The notes beneath the pieces are model-generated. The model did not search any database. It was not told the DNA's origin and worked only from the letters and a program-made list of their open reading frames with translations. Made by a program: the position numbers and the translations under genes. A stretch of 64,000 bases of DNA, taken from contig NZ_NKRE01000001.1 in NCBI RefSeq assembly GCF_002705925.1, positions 3,412,231-3,476,230 on the forward strand. The letters run 5' to 3'. Positions 21,495 through 30,977 of this stretch are shown here, in pieces (position 1 is the first letter of the stretch; each line of letters starts with the position of its first letter). The DNA is from Mycobacterium ostraviense (GTDB taxonomy: Bacteria; Actinomycetota; Actinomycetes; Mycobacteriales; Mycobacteriaceae).

Positions 21495-22565
21495 ATGACA
21501 ACGATCCGCATTTTCGGGTTGTCGCTGCTGTTCACCGCGGGCGCGCTGGCCATCGGCTACTGGCACGGCGGGCCGACGGCGCTGTTCTTGCTGGTGGTGC
21601 TGGCCGTGCTGGAGGTGTCGCTGTCGTTCGACAACGCCATCATCAACGCCACGATCCTGAAGCAGATGAGCCGGTTCTGGCAGCAAATGTTCCTGACCGT
21701 CGGGATTCTGATCGCGGTGTTCGGGATGCGGTTGGTGTTTCCGTTGGCCATCGTGTGGGTCACCGCCGGGCTGGACCCGGTACAGGCGATGGACCTGGCG
21801 CTCAATCCACCGCCCAACGGCGCGCCGGAGTTTCCGGACGGGTCGCCCAGCTACGAAAAGCTGATCAAGGACGCCCATCCGCAGATTGCGGCATTCGGCG
21901 GCATGTTCTTGCTGATGTTGTTCCTGGACTTCGTTTTTCACGACCGAGACATCAAGTGGCTGAAGTGGATCGAAGCGCCGTTCGCCCGCGTCGGCCGGCT
22001 CGGGCAGGTGCCGGTGGTGGCGGCGTGTGTTGCGCTGGTCCTCGTCGGCACGGAGTTGACGCACTCGGGTGAGGATCGGGCGACCGTGCTGATCGCCGGG
22101 TTACTTGGTCTGGTGACCTATCTCGTCGTCAACGGTTTGAGCCGGGCCTTCCGGCCCCCGGAATCAGCAGCGTCGGACGTCGGGGGAGCGGGGGCGGTCG
22201 GCAAAGCCGGCTTCACGCTCTTCCTCTATCTCGAGGTGCTCGATGCGTCTTTTTCCTTCGACGGTGTCACCGGAGCCTTCGCGATCACCAGCGACCCGAT
22301 CATCATTGCGCTGGGCCTCGGCCTGGTGGGCGCCATGTTCGTCCGGTCGATCACCATCTATCTGGTCCGACAAGAAACCCTGGACCGCTACATCTACCTC
22401 GAGCACGGCGCCCACTGGGCGATCGGGGCTCTCGCGGTGATCATGCTGATATCCGTCGACCACCGCTTACAGCTGCCGGAGTGGATCACCGCATCGATCG
22501 GGGTGCTCTTCATCGCGGCCGCCATCACCAACAGCGTGCTGCGCAATCGGCGAATCGCCAGGTGA
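21495..22565 (+). CDS. TerC family integral membrane protein (Rv3629c-like)
   Basis: A 356-residue TerC/Alx-type membrane protein with about nine hydrophobic helices. Diagnostic acidic motifs lie within the membrane: EVSLSFDNAIINATILKQM near residue 40, and the second-half repeat EVLDASFSFDGVTGAFAIT near residue 250. These pair as the two-fold FDNA/FDGV signature of the family, which is linked to metal ion (manganese) export and resistance to metal stress in other bacteria. The ATG at 21495 follows GGAAAGGAACC. The transported ion here is not shown by the sequence. The gene runs towards ppa and ends 11 bp from it. Confidence 0.92.
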   Translation: MTTIRIFGLSLLFTAGALAIGYWHGGPTALFLLVVLAVLEVSLSFDNAIINATILKQMSRFWQQMFLTVGILIAVFGMRLVFPLAIVWVTAGLDPVQAMDLALNPPPNGAPEFPDGSPSYEKLIKDAHPQIAAFGGMFLLMLFLDFVFHDRDIKWLKWIEAPFARVGRLGQVPVVAACVALVLVGTELTHSGEDRATVLIAGLLGLVTYLVVNGLSRAFRPPESAASDVGGAGAVGKAGFTLFLYLEVLDASFSFDGVTGAFAITSDPIIIALGLGLVGAMFVRSITIYLVRQETLDRYIYLEHGAHWAIGALAVIMLISVDHRLQLPEWITASIGVLFIAAAITNSVLRNRRIAR

Positions 22566-22576
22566 TGCCCCGATAA

Positions 22577-23065
22577 TCAGTGCCCGCCGGCCTGGAATCG
22601 CTCCACCGAGCGCTGCACCTCGGCTTCGGCTTCCTTGCGGCCCACCCAGTCGGCGGCCTTGACGAACTTGCCCGGCTCCAGGTCCTTGTAGTGCACAAAG
22701 AAGTGCTTGATCGCGTCCAACTCGAAGGCCGGAACGTTCTCGATGTCCTGGATGTGGTCCCAGCGGTGGTCGCCGGCCGGAACGCACAGCACCTTGTCGT
22801 CGCCACCCTTCTCGTCGACCATCCGGAACATGCCGACCGGCCGGGCCGCCACCAGCACCCCCGGGAACACCGCCTCGGGCAGCAGCACCATCGCGTCCAG
22901 CGGGTCGCCGTCCTCTCCGAGGGTGTCCTCGATGAAGCCGTAGTCGGCCGGGTAGGCCATCGGGGTGTAGAGGTAACGGTCCAGGTGGACCCGGCCCGTC
23001 TCGTGGTCGATCTCGTACTTGTTGCGCTGGCCCTTGGGAATTTCGATGGTCACGTCGAATTGCAC
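22577..23065 (-). CDS. ppa: Inorganic pyrophosphatase
   Basis: A 162-residue family I soluble pyrophosphatase that hydrolyses PPi to two phosphates. It starts at GTG 23065 with VTIEIPKGQRNKYEIDHETG after a strong AAAGGAGCC site. Active-site residues are in YPADYGFIEDT, the signature DGDPLDAMVL and the later DHRWDHIQDIENVP. The length matches the mycobacterial enzyme (162 residues). A longer frame to 23194 lacks similarity. The promoter region is shared with the divergent D,D-carboxypeptidase gene. Confidence 0.96.
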   Translation of the reverse strand: MQFDVTIEIPKGQRNKYEIDHETGRVHLDRYLYTPMAYPADYGFIEDTLGEDGDPLDAMVLLPEAVFPGVLVAARPVGMFRMVDEKGGDDKVLCVPAGDHRWDHIQDIENVPAFELDAIKHFFVHYKDLEPGKFVKAADWVGRKEAEAEVQRSVERFQAGGH

Positions 23066-23229
23066 CGCGTGGCTCCTTTGGATAAGCGAGTGGATAAGCG
23101 AGGCCCAGGACAGGCTTGAGTAGGTCAAATGCCGTCGCGGGTACACCCTAGTCCAGCGATACCGTGACGCCGCCTCCCGGCTCGTTCGGCACAATAGGTC
23201 CGGAAAGGGTCCGGAAAGGCAGGAGAGTC

Positions 23230-24615
23230 ATGGGTCCCAAACGCTGGCGGAAGACCACCCACATGTTCATCGGGGTGGCTGTGCTGGCGTTTGTTGCCGC
23301 CGTGGTCGCGGCAGCCGCTTTCTTCACGACCGGAAGTCACGGAGCCGGTGCGCGCCCGCCGGTGCCGCCACCGCGCCCGCCCACGGTCAAACCGGGGGTG
23401 ACTCCGGTGGCGGACACGGCTCCGGCGCCCAGCGCGGCCGGGGTGGCCGCGGCGCTGGCCCAGGCCGCGGCGGACCCCAACCTGGGCAGGCTGGCCGGCC
23501 GGGTCACCGACGCCTTGACCGGCCAGGAACTGTGGCGCCAGCTCGACGACGTGCCGTTGATCCCGGCGTCGACCAACAAGGTGCTGACCGCGACGGCGGC
23601 ACTGCTCACCCTGGACCGGCAAGCCCGGGTCAGCACCCGGGTGGTGGCCGGCACCCGCGACAGCCAGGGGCCGGTGGTTCTGGTGGGTGCCGGGGACCCC
23701 ACACTGTCGGCCGCGCCTCCGGGTGTCGACACCTGGTACCGAGGCGCGGCGCGGATCAGTGACCTGGTCGAGCAGATCCGCCGCAGCGGCATGACGCCAA
23801 CGGCGGTGCAGGTCGACATCTCCGCGTTCACCGGCCCGACCATGGCGCCGGGCTGGGACCCGGCCGACGTCGACAACGGGGACATCGCCCCGATCGAGGC
23901 GGCCATGATCGACGCCGGTCGGATCCAGCCCACGACCGTCAACTCGCGGCGGTCGCGCACCCCGGCGCTGGACGCCGGACGGGAGCTGGCCAAAGCCCTC
24001 GGGCTGGACCCGGCGGCCGTGACGATCGCCACGGCACCGGCCGGCGCGCGGCAGCTGGCCGTGGTGCAGTCGGCGCCGTTGATCCAACGGCTGTCCCAGA
24101 TGATGAACGCCTCCGACAACGTGATGGCCGAGTGCATCGCCCGGGAGGTGGCCGCCGCCATCAACCGGCCGCAGAGCTTTACCGGCGCTATCGACGCGGT
24201 GCTCACCCGGCTGAACAGCGCACACATCGACACCGCCGGCGCCGCGCTGGCCGATTCCAGCGGGTTGTCAGTCAATGACCGGCTCACCGCCCGCACGCTC
24301 GACGGCGCGATGCAGGCCGCGGCGGGCCCGGACCAGCCGGCGTTGCGCCCGCTGCTGGATCTGCTGCCGATTGCCGGTGGCAGCGGCACGCTGGGCGAGC
24401 GCTTTCTCGACCGGGCCACCAACCTGGGCCCAGCCGGTTGGTTGCGGGCCAAAACCGGCTCGTTGACGGCCATCAACTCGCTGGTCGGTGTGCTCACCGA
24501 TAGCAGCGGACGGGTGCTCACGTTTGCGTTCCTGTCCAACGATGCCGGGCCTAACGGTCGCAATGCGATGGACGCCCTGGCGACCAAACTGTGGTTCTGC
24601 GGGTGCACGACGTGA
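23230..24615 (+). CDS. dacB: D-alanyl-D-alanine carboxypeptidase/endopeptidase (PBP4 type)
   Basis: A 461-residue peptidoglycan-trimming enzyme of the S13 (PBP4) family, orthologue of Rv3627c by length and order. An N-terminal membrane anchor (residues about 17-38) is followed by a Pro-rich linker. The catalytic SxxK is S114-K117 in PASTNKVLTA. The SxN motif is SDN in MNASDNVMAEC and the KTG triad is AKTGSLTAI near the C-terminus. The ATG at 23230 follows GGCAGGAGAG. It overlaps the next gene by 13 bp, suggesting one transcript through tilS and hpt. Confidence 0.93.
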   Translation: MGPKRWRKTTHMFIGVAVLAFVAAVVAAAAFFTTGSHGAGARPPVPPPRPPTVKPGVTPVADTAPAPSAAGVAAALAQAAADPNLGRLAGRVTDALTGQELWRQLDDVPLIPASTNKVLTATAALLTLDRQARVSTRVVAGTRDSQGPVVLVGAGDPTLSAAPPGVDTWYRGAARISDLVEQIRRSGMTPTAVQVDISAFTGPTMAPGWDPADVDNGDIAPIEAAMIDAGRIQPTTVNSRRSRTPALDAGRELAKALGLDPAAVTIATAPAGARQLAVVQSAPLIQRLSQMMNASDNVMAECIAREVAAAINRPQSFTGAIDAVLTRLNSAHIDTAGAALADSSGLSVNDRLTARTLDGAMQAAAGPDQPALRPLLDLLPIAGGSGTLGERFLDRATNLGPAGWLRAKTGSLTAINSLVGVLTDSSGRVLTFAFLSNDAGPNGRNAMDALATKLWFCGCTT

Positions 24616-25673
24616 CAGCACCCTCGGAGCTGACCCTAGGCAACACGGTCGATTGGCGATTTGCGGCCGCAGTGGGGGAGCGGCTGGCCCGCCCGGGCCC
24701 GCCGTCCACCGAATACACCCGCCGCCAGGTGATCGGCGAGCTGATGCGGGCGGCGGAGAAGGCAGAACCGCCGGTTCGCGACGTGACGGGGCTCCTCACC
24801 GCGGGCGCGGTGCCGCCGGCGCGCGTCTTGGACCGGCCGGCATGGGTGCGGGCGGCCGCCGAATCGATGCGGGCGATGACCAATGGCAGCGACAAGCCCC
24901 GGGGTTTTCTCACCGGCCGGGTCACCGGCGCCCAGACCGGGGCTGTGTTGGCGTTCGTGGCCTCGGGCATCCTCGGCCAGTACGATCCGTTTGCCACCGC
25001 CGACGGCGCCGGAATAGGCGGTCTGCTGCTGGTGTATCCCAACGTCATCGCGGTCGAGCGGCAACTGCGGGTCGACCCTTCGGATTTCCGGCTGTGGGTG
25101 TGCCTGCATGAGGTCACGCACCGGGTGCAGTTCACCGCCAACCCCTGGCTGGCCAGCTACATGCAGGAAGCGCTGGGTCTGCTCACCCGAGAACCGGCTG
25201 ACGATCTCGGTCAGGTGGTGAGCCGGCTGGCAGACTTCGTTCGCAACCGCGGTGACTCGTCCGACGATTCCGGCGGCCACGTGTCCGGCATTCTGGGCGT
25301 GGTGCGCGCCGTGCAGTCCGAGGCCCAACGCCGGGCCCTGGATCAGCTGTTGGTGCTCGGCACGCTGCTGGAAGGCCACGCCGAGCACGTGATGGATGCG
25401 GTGGGGCCGGTGGTGGTGCCGTCGGTGGCCACCATCCGCCGTCGCTTCGACGAGCGACGTGCGCGCAAGCAACCGCCGCTGCAGCGGCTGCTGCGGGCAT
25501 TGCTGGGCTTCGACGCCAAGCTCAGTCAGTACACCCGCGGCAAGGCGTTCGTCGACGAGGTGGTGGGCCGGGTCGGGATGAAGCGGTTCAACACGATCTG
25601 GACGGGTCCGCAGACACTGCCCCTGCCGGCCGAGATCGAAAACCCGCAGCGATGGATCGACCGGGTGCTGTAG
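24603..25673 (+). CDS. Zinc metallopeptidase-like protein (DUF2342, Rv3626c-like)
   Basis: A protein of about 356 residues annotated in relatives as a coenzyme F420-biosynthesis-associated or zincin-like protein. It carries the zinc-binding motif HEVTH (H169-H173) in VCLHEVTHRVQF and a downstream LLEGHAEHVMDA that can supply the third ligand (Glu/His). A preceding block PNVIAVERQLRVDPSDFRLWV is typical. No signal peptide is seen, so it should be cytoplasmic. Start options are GTG 24603 or GTG 24612, both overlapping the dacB end. Peptidase substrate unknown. The gene lies in a tight run with tilS. Confidence 0.87.
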   Translation: MHDVTAPSELTLGNTVDWRFAAAVGERLARPGPPSTEYTRRQVIGELMRAAEKAEPPVRDVTGLLTAGAVPPARVLDRPAWVRAAAESMRAMTNGSDKPRGFLTGRVTGAQTGAVLAFVASGILGQYDPFATADGAGIGGLLLVYPNVIAVERQLRVDPSDFRLWVCLHEVTHRVQFTANPWLASYMQEALGLLTREPADDLGQVVSRLADFVRNRGDSSDDSGGHVSGILGVVRAVQSEAQRRALDQLLVLGTLLEGHAEHVMDAVGPVVVPSVATIRRRFDERRARKQPPLQRLLRALLGFDAKLSQYTRGKAFVDEVVGRVGMKRFNTIWTGPQTLPLPAEIENPQRWIDRVL

Positions 25674-26626
25674 CGCAGCTGCGCAGGGCTGTCGAGAAAT
25701 TCGTCGCCCAATACCTCGGCTCCATCGACCGGTGGTGCGTCGGGCTGTCCGGCGGCCCGGACTCGTTGGCGCTCACCGCTGTTGCGGCGCAACTGCGGCC
25801 CACCACCGCACTGATCGTCGACCACGGTTTGCAGCCGGATTCGGCCGTGGTCGCCGAAACCGCACGGGCACAAGCTATTTCGTTGGGCTGTCGGGACGCG
25901 CGGGTGGCCTGCGTTCAGGTAGGGACTGACGGCGGGTTGGAGGCCGCGGCCCGTGCCGCCCGCTACGCCGCGCTGGAGGCCCGCCGCGACGGTCCGGTCT
26001 TGTTGGCCCACACGCTCGACGACCAAGCCGAGACGGTGCTGCTGGGGCTCGGCCGCGGTTCGGGGCCCCGGTCGATCGCCGGCATGCGCCCTTACGATCC
26101 GCCGTGGTGCCGGCCGCTGCTGGGGGTGCGTCGCAGCGTGACGCACGATGCCTGCCGGGAGCTGGGTCTGACCGCCTGGCAGGATCCGCATAACGACGAC
26201 CGGCGCTTCACCCGGACCAGGCTGCGTCAGGAGGTGCTGCCGCTGCTGGAGGACGTCTTGGGCGGCGGCGTGGCCGAGGCGCTGGCCCGCACCGCGACGG
26301 CGTTGCGCGAGGACACCGACCTGATTGACACGATCGCCGCCGGGGCGCTGACCGCCGCGGCAGCCGGTTCGGGACTGGACACCGCGGCGCTGACCGCGCT
26401 GCCGGGCCCGGTGCGACGCCGGGTGATCCGCAGCTGGCTGCTGGCCGGCGGCGCGACCGGGCTGACCGACAAGCAGATCCGCGGCGTCGACGCGCTGGTC
26501 ACCCATTGGCACGGCCAGGGTGGCGTGGCGGTCGGGTCGGCATCTCGGGGTCAGCGCTTGTTCGCCGGACGACGTGACGGCGTGCTGACGTTGCGGCTCG
26601 ACGAGCCCGTCATGAAACCGAGTTGA
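25652..26626 (+). CDS. tilS: tRNA(Ile)-lysidine synthase
   Basis: A 324-residue enzyme that ATP-dependently attaches lysine to C34 of tRNA-Ile2 (CAU), changing it to read AUA. The PP-loop is SGGPDS at residues 33-38. LIVDHGLQPDSA and LLAHTLDDQAETVLLGLGRGSG are the expected following motifs. RFTRTRLRQEVLPLLE is the tRNA-contact segment. It overlaps the metallopeptidase gene by 22 bp and is followed by hpt, an order conserved in actinobacteria. Essential in most bacteria. Confidence 0.95.
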   Translation: MDRPGAVAQLRRAVEKFVAQYLGSIDRWCVGLSGGPDSLALTAVAAQLRPTTALIVDHGLQPDSAVVAETARAQAISLGCRDARVACVQVGTDGGLEAAARAARYAALEARRDGPVLLAHTLDDQAETVLLGLGRGSGPRSIAGMRPYDPPWCRPLLGVRRSVTHDACRELGLTAWQDPHNDDRRFTRTRLRQEVLPLLEDVLGGGVAEALARTATALREDTDLIDTIAAGALTAAAAGSGLDTAALTALPGPVRRRVIRSWLLAGGATGLTDKQIRGVDALVTHWHGQGGVAVGSASRGQRLFAGRRDGVLTLRLDEPVMKPS

Positions 26627-26671
26627 CGCCTGCGTTGGTTGCCGGTCGGTCGACGTCGCTACGCTGTGGTC

Positions 26672-27262
26672 GTGGCTGAGACCTTCACGAGACAGATAGC
26701 GGAGCTGTACTCGGGGGATATCAAGTCCGTGCTGCTCACCGAGGAGCAGATTCAGCGCCGCATCGCCGAGCTCGCCGCCCAGATCGGCGACGACTATCGC
26801 GAGGTGTCCGCGACGACCGACCAGGATCTGTTGTTGGTCACCGTGCTGAAGGGCGCGGTGCTCTTCGTCACGGACCTGGCGCGTGCGATTCCGTTGCCCA
26901 CCCAGTTCGAATTCATGGCGGTGAGTTCCTATGGGTCCTCGACGTCGTCGTCGGGCGTGGTGCGCATCCTCAAAGACCTCGACCGCGACATCCACGACCG
27001 TGATGTGCTGATCGTCGAGGACGTCGTCGACTCGGGTCTGACGCTGTCCTGGCTGTTGCGCAACCTCAAGAGCCGCCATCCTAGGTCGCTGCGGGTGTGC
27101 ACGCTGCTGCGTAAGCCTGATGCGCTGGGAGCCAACGTCGATATCGCCTACGTCGGCTTCGATATTCCCAACGATTTCGTGGTGGGTTACGGCCTGGACT
27201 ACGACGAGCGCTACCGCGACCTGTCATACATCGGGACGCTGGACCCCCGGGTCTATCAATAG
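26672..27262 (+). CDS. hpt: Hypoxanthine(-guanine) phosphoribosyltransferase
   Basis: A 196-residue purine-salvage enzyme that converts hypoxanthine or guanine plus PRPP into IMP or GMP. It has the PRPP-binding loop VLIVEDVVDSGLTLSWLL, the VTVLKGAVLFVTDL pyrophosphate loop and the flexible-loop region SSYGSSTSSSG. The C-terminal FVVGYGLDYDERYR binds the purine. I prefer GTG 26672 (MAETFTRQIAELYS); an upstream GTG/TTG is possible. It lies 45 bp after tilS, likely co-transcribed, ahead of ftsH in many actinobacteria but separated from it here. Confidence 0.94.
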   Translation: MAETFTRQIAELYSGDIKSVLLTEEQIQRRIAELAAQIGDDYREVSATTDQDLLLVTVLKGAVLFVTDLARAIPLPTQFEFMAVSSYGSSTSSSGVVRILKDLDRDIHDRDVLIVEDVVDSGLTLSWLLRNLKSRHPRSLRVCTLLRKPDALGANVDIAYVGFDIPNDFVVGYGLDYDERYRDLSYIGTLDPRVYQ

Positions 27263-27265
27263 CGT

Positions 27266-28015
27266 CTAGTCCAACTCCCACACCGCGGTCACCGAGAAGC
27301 TGACTGTCTGTTGGCCGGGTTCCAGGGGCACCGGGGTCGCCGCGCGCGGCGGCGCCGGCGGAGCAGACCTCGTCGGCGCGGTGGAACCGGACCCCTCCGA
27401 GATGGACAGCACCTTGCCCAGGCGCAGCCCCGATAACTGCGCGTACTGCTGGGCACGGTTCTTGGCGTCGTCGAAGGCGCGGGCCCGCGCATCCTTCACC
27501 AGCTGCGAGTCGTCGGCGATGGAATAGCTGACCGAACTGATCCGGGTGGCGTCACCGCCGGTGGTGACGATCAGGGCCAGCAGCCGCGAGGCGGCATCGG
27601 TGGGGTGGATCTTGACCTCGATGGCGTTGTCGGCACGGTAGCTGGTGATCGTGGCGGTTCCGCCCGGCTCCGCGCTGCTGTACTGGGGTTGCAGGCTGAC
27701 CTCGGTGGTGCGAATGTCCTTGCGGTCCAGCCCCGCTCCCACCAGCGCATTGATCACCGCCTGCTGGCGGTCGTTGGTCTGGTTCATCGCGCTGGTGACG
27801 TCGGCCGCGGTGAACTCGATTGCGACGTCGGCGGTCAACGTGTCCGGAACACCTTGCACCTGCCCCGACCCGAAGACGGTCACCTGACGCGGATTTGCTC
27901 CGGGCGGCGAGGCATCGTGGGAATCGCACGCTGACAGCGACGCGGTGACCAGTCCCGCGACGGCCAGGGCAACCGACGTGCGGACGACCCGTGGGGCGCT
28001 TTGTGTGAACGGCAT
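27266..28015 (-). CDS. lpqG: Lipoprotein LpqG (SIMPL/DUF541 domain)
   Basis: A 249-residue lipoprotein. The signal peptide ends in a lipobox LSAC (VTASLSACDSHD), so Cys30 would be lipidated. The mature part is a SIMPL domain with VTVFGSGQVQGVPDTLTADV, ALVGAGLDRKDIRT and the C-terminal ARAFDDAKNRAQQYA helix. SIMPL proteins are periplasmic or envelope proteins of unclear biochemical role. It converges with hpt, with stops 3 bp apart. The start at 28015 gives a normal positively charged leader MPFTQSAPRVVR. Confidence 0.92.
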   Translation of the reverse strand: MPFTQSAPRVVRTSVALAVAGLVTASLSACDSHDASPPGANPRQVTVFGSGQVQGVPDTLTADVAIEFTAADVTSAMNQTNDRQQAVINALVGAGLDRKDIRTTEVSLQPQYSSAEPGGTATITSYRADNAIEVKIHPTDAASRLLALIVTTGGDATRISSVSYSIADDSQLVKDARARAFDDAKNRAQQYAQLSGLRLGKVLSISEGSGSTAPTRSAPPAPPRAATPVPLEPGQQTVSFSVTAVWELD

Positions 28016-28076
28016 GCGCTACCCTAGCGCCGCTTCGACGCCGGGAAGCGAAATCCGCGCCGTCGCTTCGGCTCTG

Positions 28077-29230
28077 CTAACCGCCGGCGGGCGTTCGGGG
28101 GGCGAACCTTGTCCGGGCCATCGGCGCGGCACCCGCGCGGGCGACCCCGGTTCCGGCCAGGCTGGACATGGCCATTTGGACCCACGGCGTTCGGGAGTCT
28201 GGACTGGCCGCAACCGCGCCGGGCAACAGGTCGGCGTCGGGAAGGATTGCCGGGGCTTTGACAGCCCAGCTCGGCGGTACCGACAGCCTTCCGATCGAGT
28301 CCGCGCTACCCACCGCCGCGCTGATGTGGTGAGCCGGGGCGGTGATGGGCACGATGTGGGTCGCCGCGGCGGCACCACCCAGCGCGCCTTGGCCAGCGAC
28401 TTGGTCGCAAAGCTTGGCATCATGCTGCCGATGTTCATCCCGTCCATGACGGACAGGGAGAAGATGGTCGGTTCGAACGCCACCTTGCCCCTAGCAATCC
28501 CCACTCGGTCGTCTTTCGTATCGCACTCGCGGCGTCGGTTATCGCGGTCCACACTTTCGACCAAGTGCCGGACCCAGCCGGGGGAAGCGAGTGCCTGCAG
28601 TGCCGAGGGGGTCAGCTCGTGCAGCCGCGCCACATGCTGAAGTACCTCACCCGAAGCGTGTGCGGCACCGACTGCGCGCGCGGCGAACTGGCGGGCGAGT
28701 CCGCCCGGATCGGTGGTCGGCGCCGGCGCGGTGAATGGTGTCAATCGTGGTGCGGCGGCCGACGCTTCGGCATATGCATACGTGGCGGCGGCGTCCTGCG
28801 CCCACATCCTGCCGTAATCCGCTTCGTTGAGCATGATTAGCGGGGGGTTCTGGCCGAAGAAGTTGGTAGCGATCAGCACGTGGCGCACGAGCCGGTTGGT
28901 CAGGACTTCGGCCAGCGCCACCGTCATCAGGTGCGCGATCTCGTAGGCTGCTGCAAACAGCCGCGCGTGCTGTCCAGCGCGCGCGGCTTCCGCAGCGCTC
29001 GCCGTCGACCATGTCACGAAATGCGCGGCTGCTGCAGCCATTTTTATCGCCGACGGTCCTCGCCATGACATGGCCAGGTTGGCCAGCATCGACCCATACG
29101 AACCGGCCGCATCGTAGAGATTGCCCGCCATCTCGTCCCAGGCGGCTGCAGCGTCATGCAGTGAGCCGGCGCCCGGGCCGGCCCACATCCGGCCGGAGTT
29201 GACCTCCGGTGGCAACAGTGCGTAATCCAT
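28077..29230 (-). pseudogene. PPE protein of the SVP subfamily, one-base frameshift
   Basis: PPE gene starting at ATG 29230 (MDYALLPPEVNSGRMW) with the WxG-type helical hairpin SWRGPSAIKMAA and the conserved NFFGQNPPLIMLNEADYGRMWAQDAAA. Reading is normal to about 28390. There one G is missing in AAGGCGCG, and the frame turns into an Arg/Pro-rich nonsense tail to 28019. Continuing in the other frame gives GGAAAATHIVPITAP, the SVP signature GRLSVPPSWAVKAPA and a proper end RFAPRTPAGG at 28077. The repaired protein would be about 384 residues. Its PE partner lies 15 bp upstream and is intact. Confidence 0.85.
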
Positions 29231-29245
29231 TGCGGCACTGCTCTT

Positions 29246-29545
29246 CTACGCCAAATCGACTTTGTTCGTGGCCTCAACGACGGTGTACGAATCCCCACAA
29301 GCGGCCAGCGTGGCAACAAACGCCTGGTGAATCGCGATGGCCGGGGTGTAGACCGCCTGAAACGCTTTCGCGTGAGCTGCGAAATGCATCGCGCTCAACG
29401 CCGAAACCTCATCGGCCGCAGGCGGAATCACATTCATGGTGGCTGCGGCCGCGGCCGCGTTACGAGAGATCATCGACGAGTCGAGCGCTTGCAGCTTGGT
29501 CGCCGCTGACTGCAGCATTTCCGGCTCTGTGGTGAGAATCGACAT
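29246..29545 (-). CDS. PE family protein
   Basis: A 99-residue PE protein with no PGRS extension. It begins MSILTTEPEMLQSAATKLQ and has the helix-turn-helix hairpin around NVIPPAADEVSALSAMHF, with the C-terminal YxxxE export signal visible as YTVVE. It should pair with the PPE protein encoded 15 bp downstream for export by an ESX system, but that PPE is frameshifted. The DNA just before the start is unusually AT-rich (TAAATTTAATTTAG), and no close Shine-Dalgarno is seen; a GGAGG lies more than 20 nt upstream. Confidence 0.87.
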   Translation of the reverse strand: MSILTTEPEMLQSAATKLQALDSSMISRNAAAAAATMNVIPPAADEVSALSAMHFAAHAKAFQAVYTPAIAIHQAFVATLAACGDSYTVVEATNKVDLA

Positions 29546-30664
29546 TAAATTTAATTTAGTGACTAAAACCTCCGCGACTTATCCAGGCGGGTAGCCGAAT
29601 GGGCATCGGCGGCTACGGCGCCGTCAAGCCCGATTGGCCATACCCTGCCGAAGGTCCGTGGGGTACAGGTATGTTGGCGCGACTTCGTTTTCGGAGACTG
29701 ACGCTTTCGTCCGAAAGTCGTTGTGAGCAAACCGCTTAACTAGACTGCCGCCGGTGCGGAGAATTCGGCGTCGACGCACTGGCCTAGGGGCCGTGGATGG
29801 TGTTGTGTCGTTCGATCTCGCACCAGCGTTGCGCACGGCTGGGCCGTTTGGTACGGAGCGCATACCGATGCCTCCTGGACTAGTGCGAGCTCATTGGCAA
29901 CCGTCGGGTGCTGGACCTATCGTGAGCCCGATCACAACGATGCTGGAGGCGAAGGTAGCACTAGGACATGATTTTTGTCAACCGCAGTTGTCCAATGATT
30001 AGGATCGCTGCGCCGGGTGAGCCGGGGCGCGCGCCGGCTCGGCACGCGGCGGCCAGCGCCCCGGTCGCTTCGCGAACCCGGACTGCGCATTGAGCAACAA
30101 TTTCCGACAGCAAATTTCCGATCGGGCATTCATGCCGAAAATCGGAGGCGTAAAGGGTGACCGCATCGGCGCACCGCGCAGGCTAGGCCCGCTGACACCG
30201 GTCGCCGTGTGCCAACCCGCAGCGCCGGAGTTCCGCGGCCATAACTTGTCACCTTGGTGGGCGCACCTTGATTGGGTCCCAGGGTGGAATGGCGATCTCA
30301 GATGGCGGTGTGTCCAGCGAGTGTGGCGCATCTGGGGCCCGATAACGCGTTGGCTGGACGGTCAATAAGGACGAGGATGCGCTGTCCAAGCTAATTACCA
30401 TATCGCGCGAGCCGACGTCGCCCCGAACTTCATATCAAACTCTAATCTTATTTGATTCAGATATGTTTCATAGAATGGTTTCAACGGCCTGCATGTTTGT
30501 CTCAGCAAATGAATTGTTATCGACACAGCAGTGAACAGGCTGGGTAAAACCTGTGTTGTTCCTATCTGGCTGGCTTAGCGTGTCGTGCGATGTGCTTCAG
30601 CGATGAGCGGCGTCACTGCCCGTGAAAGTCGTTGACGCAAGGTGATATTGGGGAAGGGATATTC
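29546..30664. other. Long gene-free region between two PE/PPE pairs
   Basis: About 1.1 kb with divergent PE genes at each end. The open frames inside show no known motif, no good ribosome sites and Arg/Pro-rich composition typical of shadows. The part 30400-30560 is clearly richer in A and T than its surroundings. I suspect promoters of the two PE/PPE operons plus eroded sequence, but can name nothing more. Confidence 0.5.
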
Positions 30665-30964
30665 ATGTCGATCATGCTCGCGCAGCCGGACATGCTGGCT
30701 GCGACCGCTACGGAACTGCAATCCATCAACTTCGCGGTCAGTGCCGGGAATGCCGCCGCGGCAGGCCCGACGACCGGGGTGGTTCCGGCGGCAGCCGATC
30801 TGGTGTCGCTGCTGACCGCCACGCAGTTCGCCACGCATGCACAGCTGTACCAGCAGATCAGTGCCCAGGCCGTAGCGGTGCAGGAGCAGCTGGCGACCAC
30901 CCTGGGCATCAGCGCCGGCTCGTATGCGGCTACCGAGGCTGCCAACGCGGCCACCATCGGCTAG
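30665..30964 (+). CDS. PE32: PE family protein, PE32-like
   Basis: A 99-residue PE protein, starting at ATG 30665 after GGGAAGGGAT. It reads MSIMLAQPDMLAATATELQS, then TTGVVPAAADLVSLLTATQF for the hairpin turn and ends AATEAANAATIG; the YAATE tetrad fits the YxxxD/E export signal. It lies 13 bp before the matching PPE gene, and length and position agree with H37Rv PE32 beside lpqG. It should dimerise with the PPE product and leave the cell through a type VII (ESX) system. Confidence 0.9.
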   Translation: MSIMLAQPDMLAATATELQSINFAVSAGNAAAAGPTTGVVPAAADLVSLLTATQFATHAQLYQQISAQAVAVQEQLATTLGISAGSYAATEAANAATIG

Positions 30965-30977
30965 GAGACCGACAGTC

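Noticed and set aside
25526..27079. 517-residue minus-strand frame opposite tilS and hpt
   Set aside because: Antisense shadow; both plus-strand genes carry their catalytic motifs.
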